DNA of 64,000 nucleotides from Acidovorax sp. HDW3 (GTDB lineage: Bacteria > Pseudomonadota > Gammaproteobacteria > Burkholderiales > Burkholderiaceae_C), in assembly GCF_011303755.1 (NCBI RefSeq), contig NZ_CP049885.1, positions 2,760,001-2,824,000 of the forward strand, read 5' to 3'. Numbering within the stretch: the stretch's first letter is position 1; each line of letters starts with the position of its first letter. The notes under the pieces were generated by a model. It searched no databases. It saw only the letters and a list, made by a program, of their open reading frames with translations, and was not told the origin of the DNA. The translations under genes were made by a program, and so were the position numbers. Of this stretch, positions 62,152 through 64,000 are shown piece by piece.

Positions 62152-63003
62152 CTACGCCCGTGCGGGCGCGGGGGCCAGGGTGGAGGGCGGCAGGGCGTCG
62201 AGCTCCTGCAGCAGCTGCGCCAGGGCGGCGCCGGCGGCCTGCACCAGGGCGCGGCCTTTTTCCGCCGTGGCCGCGCTGGCATCGCCCACGGCGCCGGCCA
62301 GGTGGTAGTCCTGCATCGCCCAGCCCATCTTGGCGCTGCGGCCATTGCCCAAAATGGGGTACTGCTCGGCCCGGTCTTGCGAGCGCGAGCGCCAGTGCTG
62401 CGCCTGCGCCATATCAACCTGCGCTGGCGCCAGGTGCAGCGCCATGGAGGTCTCAATGGCGCCGCCGTGGATGCCGAAGCGGTGCTCCTCGGCGCTGAAC
62501 AGCGCCTGCACCGCCGGCGGCAGCGGCAGGCCAAACCAGCTGGCGCTGTAGGTCAGCAGGCCATGCTGCTGGCGCAGCTCGCGCGCGGCAATGTCCATGG
62601 GAGCGACGTTGCCGCCATGGCCGTTGAGCAGCAGCAGCTTGCGAATGCCCGCGCGCGCCACGCCCGCACCCAGCTCGCCCCACAGCGCCAGCAGCGTCGC
62701 CGGCGACAGGCTGAGGGTGCCGGGGTAGGCCAGGTGCTCGGTCGAGAGGCCCACGTTTTGCGGCGGCAGCAGCAGCAACGGCAACTCCGGCGGCAGCTGC
62801 GCCAGGGCGGCGTCGAGCACGCCTTGCAGCAGCAGCGCATCGACCTGCAACGGCAGGTGCGGCCCGTGCTGCTCGATGGCCGCCACCGGCAGCACGGCCA
62901 GGGTGCGTGCGGCCAGGCCGCTGGCCTGGGCGCGGGCAAAGTCGCGTGCCGAGACTTCGGCCCAGTAGCGCGAGGGCCAGTGCGTGAAAGCGGTTGCGGT
63001 CAT
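62152..63003 (-). CDS. Creatininase-family amidohydrolase
   Basis: A 283-residue protein with the family metal-binding and core motifs: VLPVAAIEQHGPHLPLQVD (metal Glu and His), LNGHGGN (metal site) and FGIHGGAIETSM (His and Glu). The family includes creatininase, the mycofactocin peptidase MftE and riboflavin-pathway amidohydrolases. No creatine or mycofactocin genes are near, so the substrate remains open. The ATG at 63003 gives the normal N-terminus; a longer frame upstream is not supported. Confidence 0.87.
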   Translation of the reverse strand: MTATAFTHWPSRYWAEVSARDFARAQASGLAARTLAVLPVAAIEQHGPHLPLQVDALLLQGVLDAALAQLPPELPLLLLPPQNVGLSTEHLAYPGTLSLSPATLLALWGELGAGVARAGIRKLLLLNGHGGNVAPMDIAARELRQQHGLLTYSASWFGLPLPPAVQALFSAEEHRFGIHGGAIETSMALHLAPAQVDMAQAQHWRSRSQDRAEQYPILGNGRSAKMGWAMQDYHLAGAVGDASAATAEKGRALVQAAGAALAQLLQELDALPPSTLAPAPARA

Positions 63004-63137
63004 GCGGCAATGGTAACGGCGCCGGCCAGGGCGCTCCGGTGCAGCAAACTGCCGCCTCTTGCGCCGCTTTCTTGCCCCTTGGCGCAAACGCGGGCGCGGC
63101 ACAATCGGCGCCACTGCCCTGCTTTTCCCGTTCTGCC

Positions 63138-64000
63138 ATGCCTGCTGTTTTGCTCCGTTTTATGCGCTGCCTGGCGCTGTTGCTGGCGCTGCCACTGTGC
63201 GCGCGGGCGGCGGATTTTCGCGATCCGCAGGAGCAGCAGTTCATCGTCTGGCCCAACATCCCGGTGATCCGCGCCACCGACTTTGCCGAATACGCCGCCG
63301 ACCGCAAGGTGTTCGAGGAGCTGCACGGCGGCAAGGACCCGGCGACCATCGTCGCCGCGCTGCAGGCCGTCGATCAGCTGCAGGCGCACCACGAGCGCAC
63401 CGCCCTGGCCGAACTCGGGCGCAGCCTGAACGTGCTTTTTATCAGCGAGCTCGACCGCCTCACCCGCGCCACGCGCCTGCGCAGCCCCAAGCTGCGTTTT
63501 GACTTTGCCGGCATCACCCCTGCGGAGCTGCAGCGCCCAGCGGTACTGGACGCCAACGCCCTGGCCCAGCTCAAGGCCAAGGCCGGGCAGGTGACGCTGC
63601 TGGCCTACATGACCTACGCCCGCACCGAGGGCAGCGCCATCCAGGTGACGATGACCCTGGTCAAAACCAACGACGGCAGCGCGCAGAGCTTTACCGTCAC
63701 CGCCCTGGCCTCGCAGGCGGGCGCGGCGCTGGCGCAGGACGTATTCCACTACTTTTACGGCACCCGCTTTGCGCCCTACCGCAACCCGCTGGCGGGCAGC
63801 GAATGGCTGCAGCCCGCGCCCAGCCACCAGGACACGCTGGTGTCACTCGACAGCGCCAGCCGCTACTGCCAAAGCCAGGGTGCCGAGCTGCCCAGCGCCA
63901 GCGACATGGAAATGGGCGAAACCGCCGGCATCTACCACGAGGGCATCGAGGTCAAGCCCGAGCGCCTGTACCACCTGCGCAGCCAAGAGTTGTACGCCAG
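63138..64000 (+). CDS. Exported protein of unknown function (3' truncated by window edge)
   Basis: A frame open from ATG 63138 to the end of the window (287 codons, no stop). It starts with a signal peptide (about 1-24, CLALLLALPLCARA then ADF). The mature part has no motif I recognise; it contains FDFAGITPAEL, an SDxxYC-like region SASRYCQSQGAELP and a run of charged residues. A second ATG (63162) also gives a signal peptide. Codon pattern is the same as in the flanking genes. It is divergent from the creatininase-family gene. Confidence 0.72.
   Translation, partial: MPAVLLRFMRCLALLLALPLCARAADFRDPQEQQFIVWPNIPVIRATDFAEYAADRKVFEELHGGKDPATIVAALQAVDQLQAHHERTALAELGRSLNVLFISELDRLTRATRLRSPKLRFDFAGITPAELQRPAVLDANALAQLKAKAGQVTLLAYMTYARTEGSAIQVTMTLVKTNDGSAQSFTVTALASQAGAALAQDVFHYFYGTRFAPYRNPLAGSEWLQPAPSHQDTLVSLDSASRYCQSQGAELPSASDMEMGETAGIYHEGIEVKPERLYHLRSQELYA

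Overview
The window is a high-GC chromosomal segment of a motile betaproteobacterium, most likely a member of the Comamonadaceae (Acidovorax/Rhodoferax-like relatives). This rests on the gene order, on the codon style, and on six copies of a short palindromic repeat with the core TAGCGCTT-N-AAGCGCTA followed by AGCTATCAAAA, which I recall from genomes of that family. No RNA genes, insertion sequences, phage genes or CRISPR arrays were seen.

Layout. 1-541 is the 3' end of an ABC-F ATPase gene (uup). 550-6919 is a leftward chemotaxis operon in transcription order cheZ-like, cheY, cheA, cheW, cheR, cheD, cheB. 7013-8751 is a divergent two-component pair (receiver-histidine kinase plus NarL/LuxR-type regulator). 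8797-19875 is a leftward flagellar basal body, export and switch block in transcription order fliF, G, H, I, J, K, L, M, N, O, P, Q, R, with fliE divergent at 20050. 20477-24487 holds fliT, fliS, fliD and flagellin 1, all leftward. Flagellin 2 (24804) runs the other way and is followed after 8 bp by a TPR/O-GlcNAc-transferase-like glycosyltransferase. 28564-34827 is a leftward seven-gene nucleotide-sugar cluster (rfbF, rfbG, 3,5-epimerase-like, C-methyltransferase, FkbM methyltransferase, SDR, acyltransferase) lying inside the flagellar locus. 34970-44384 holds motA, motB, cheY, cheZ, flhB, flhA, flhF, an flhG-like gene without a P-loop, and fliA. 44450-46033 is flgN, flgM, flgA leftward; 46202-56825 is flgB to flgL rightward, ending in an EAL/HDOD-like regulator gene (56838-58058). 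The last 6 kb leave the flagellar system: a histidine phosphatase, a large lipoprotein metallopeptidase with a 15-bp tandem repeat, a creatininase-family hydrolase, and a truncated exported protein.

How it works together. Almost every structural part of one peritrichous/polar-type flagellum is here: export gate, ATPase complex, C-ring, rod, hook, filament, chaperones, stator, FliA and its anti-sigma factor FlgM. Three good FliA (sigma-28) promoters were read directly, in front of fliS, flgM and flagellin 1. There are two separate signalling sets, each with its own CheY and a DxxxQ-motif phosphatase candidate. No chemoreceptor gene and no flhDC is present. The most unusual part is the candidate flagellin glycosylation module: an OGT-like transferase attached to one of two flagellin genes, plus a CDP-branched-sugar pathway. 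The dehydratase gene of that pathway carries one of the genomic palindromic repeats in frame inside its coding sequence. Functional statements on glycosylation are inference; domain and motif statements come from reading the translated sequence.
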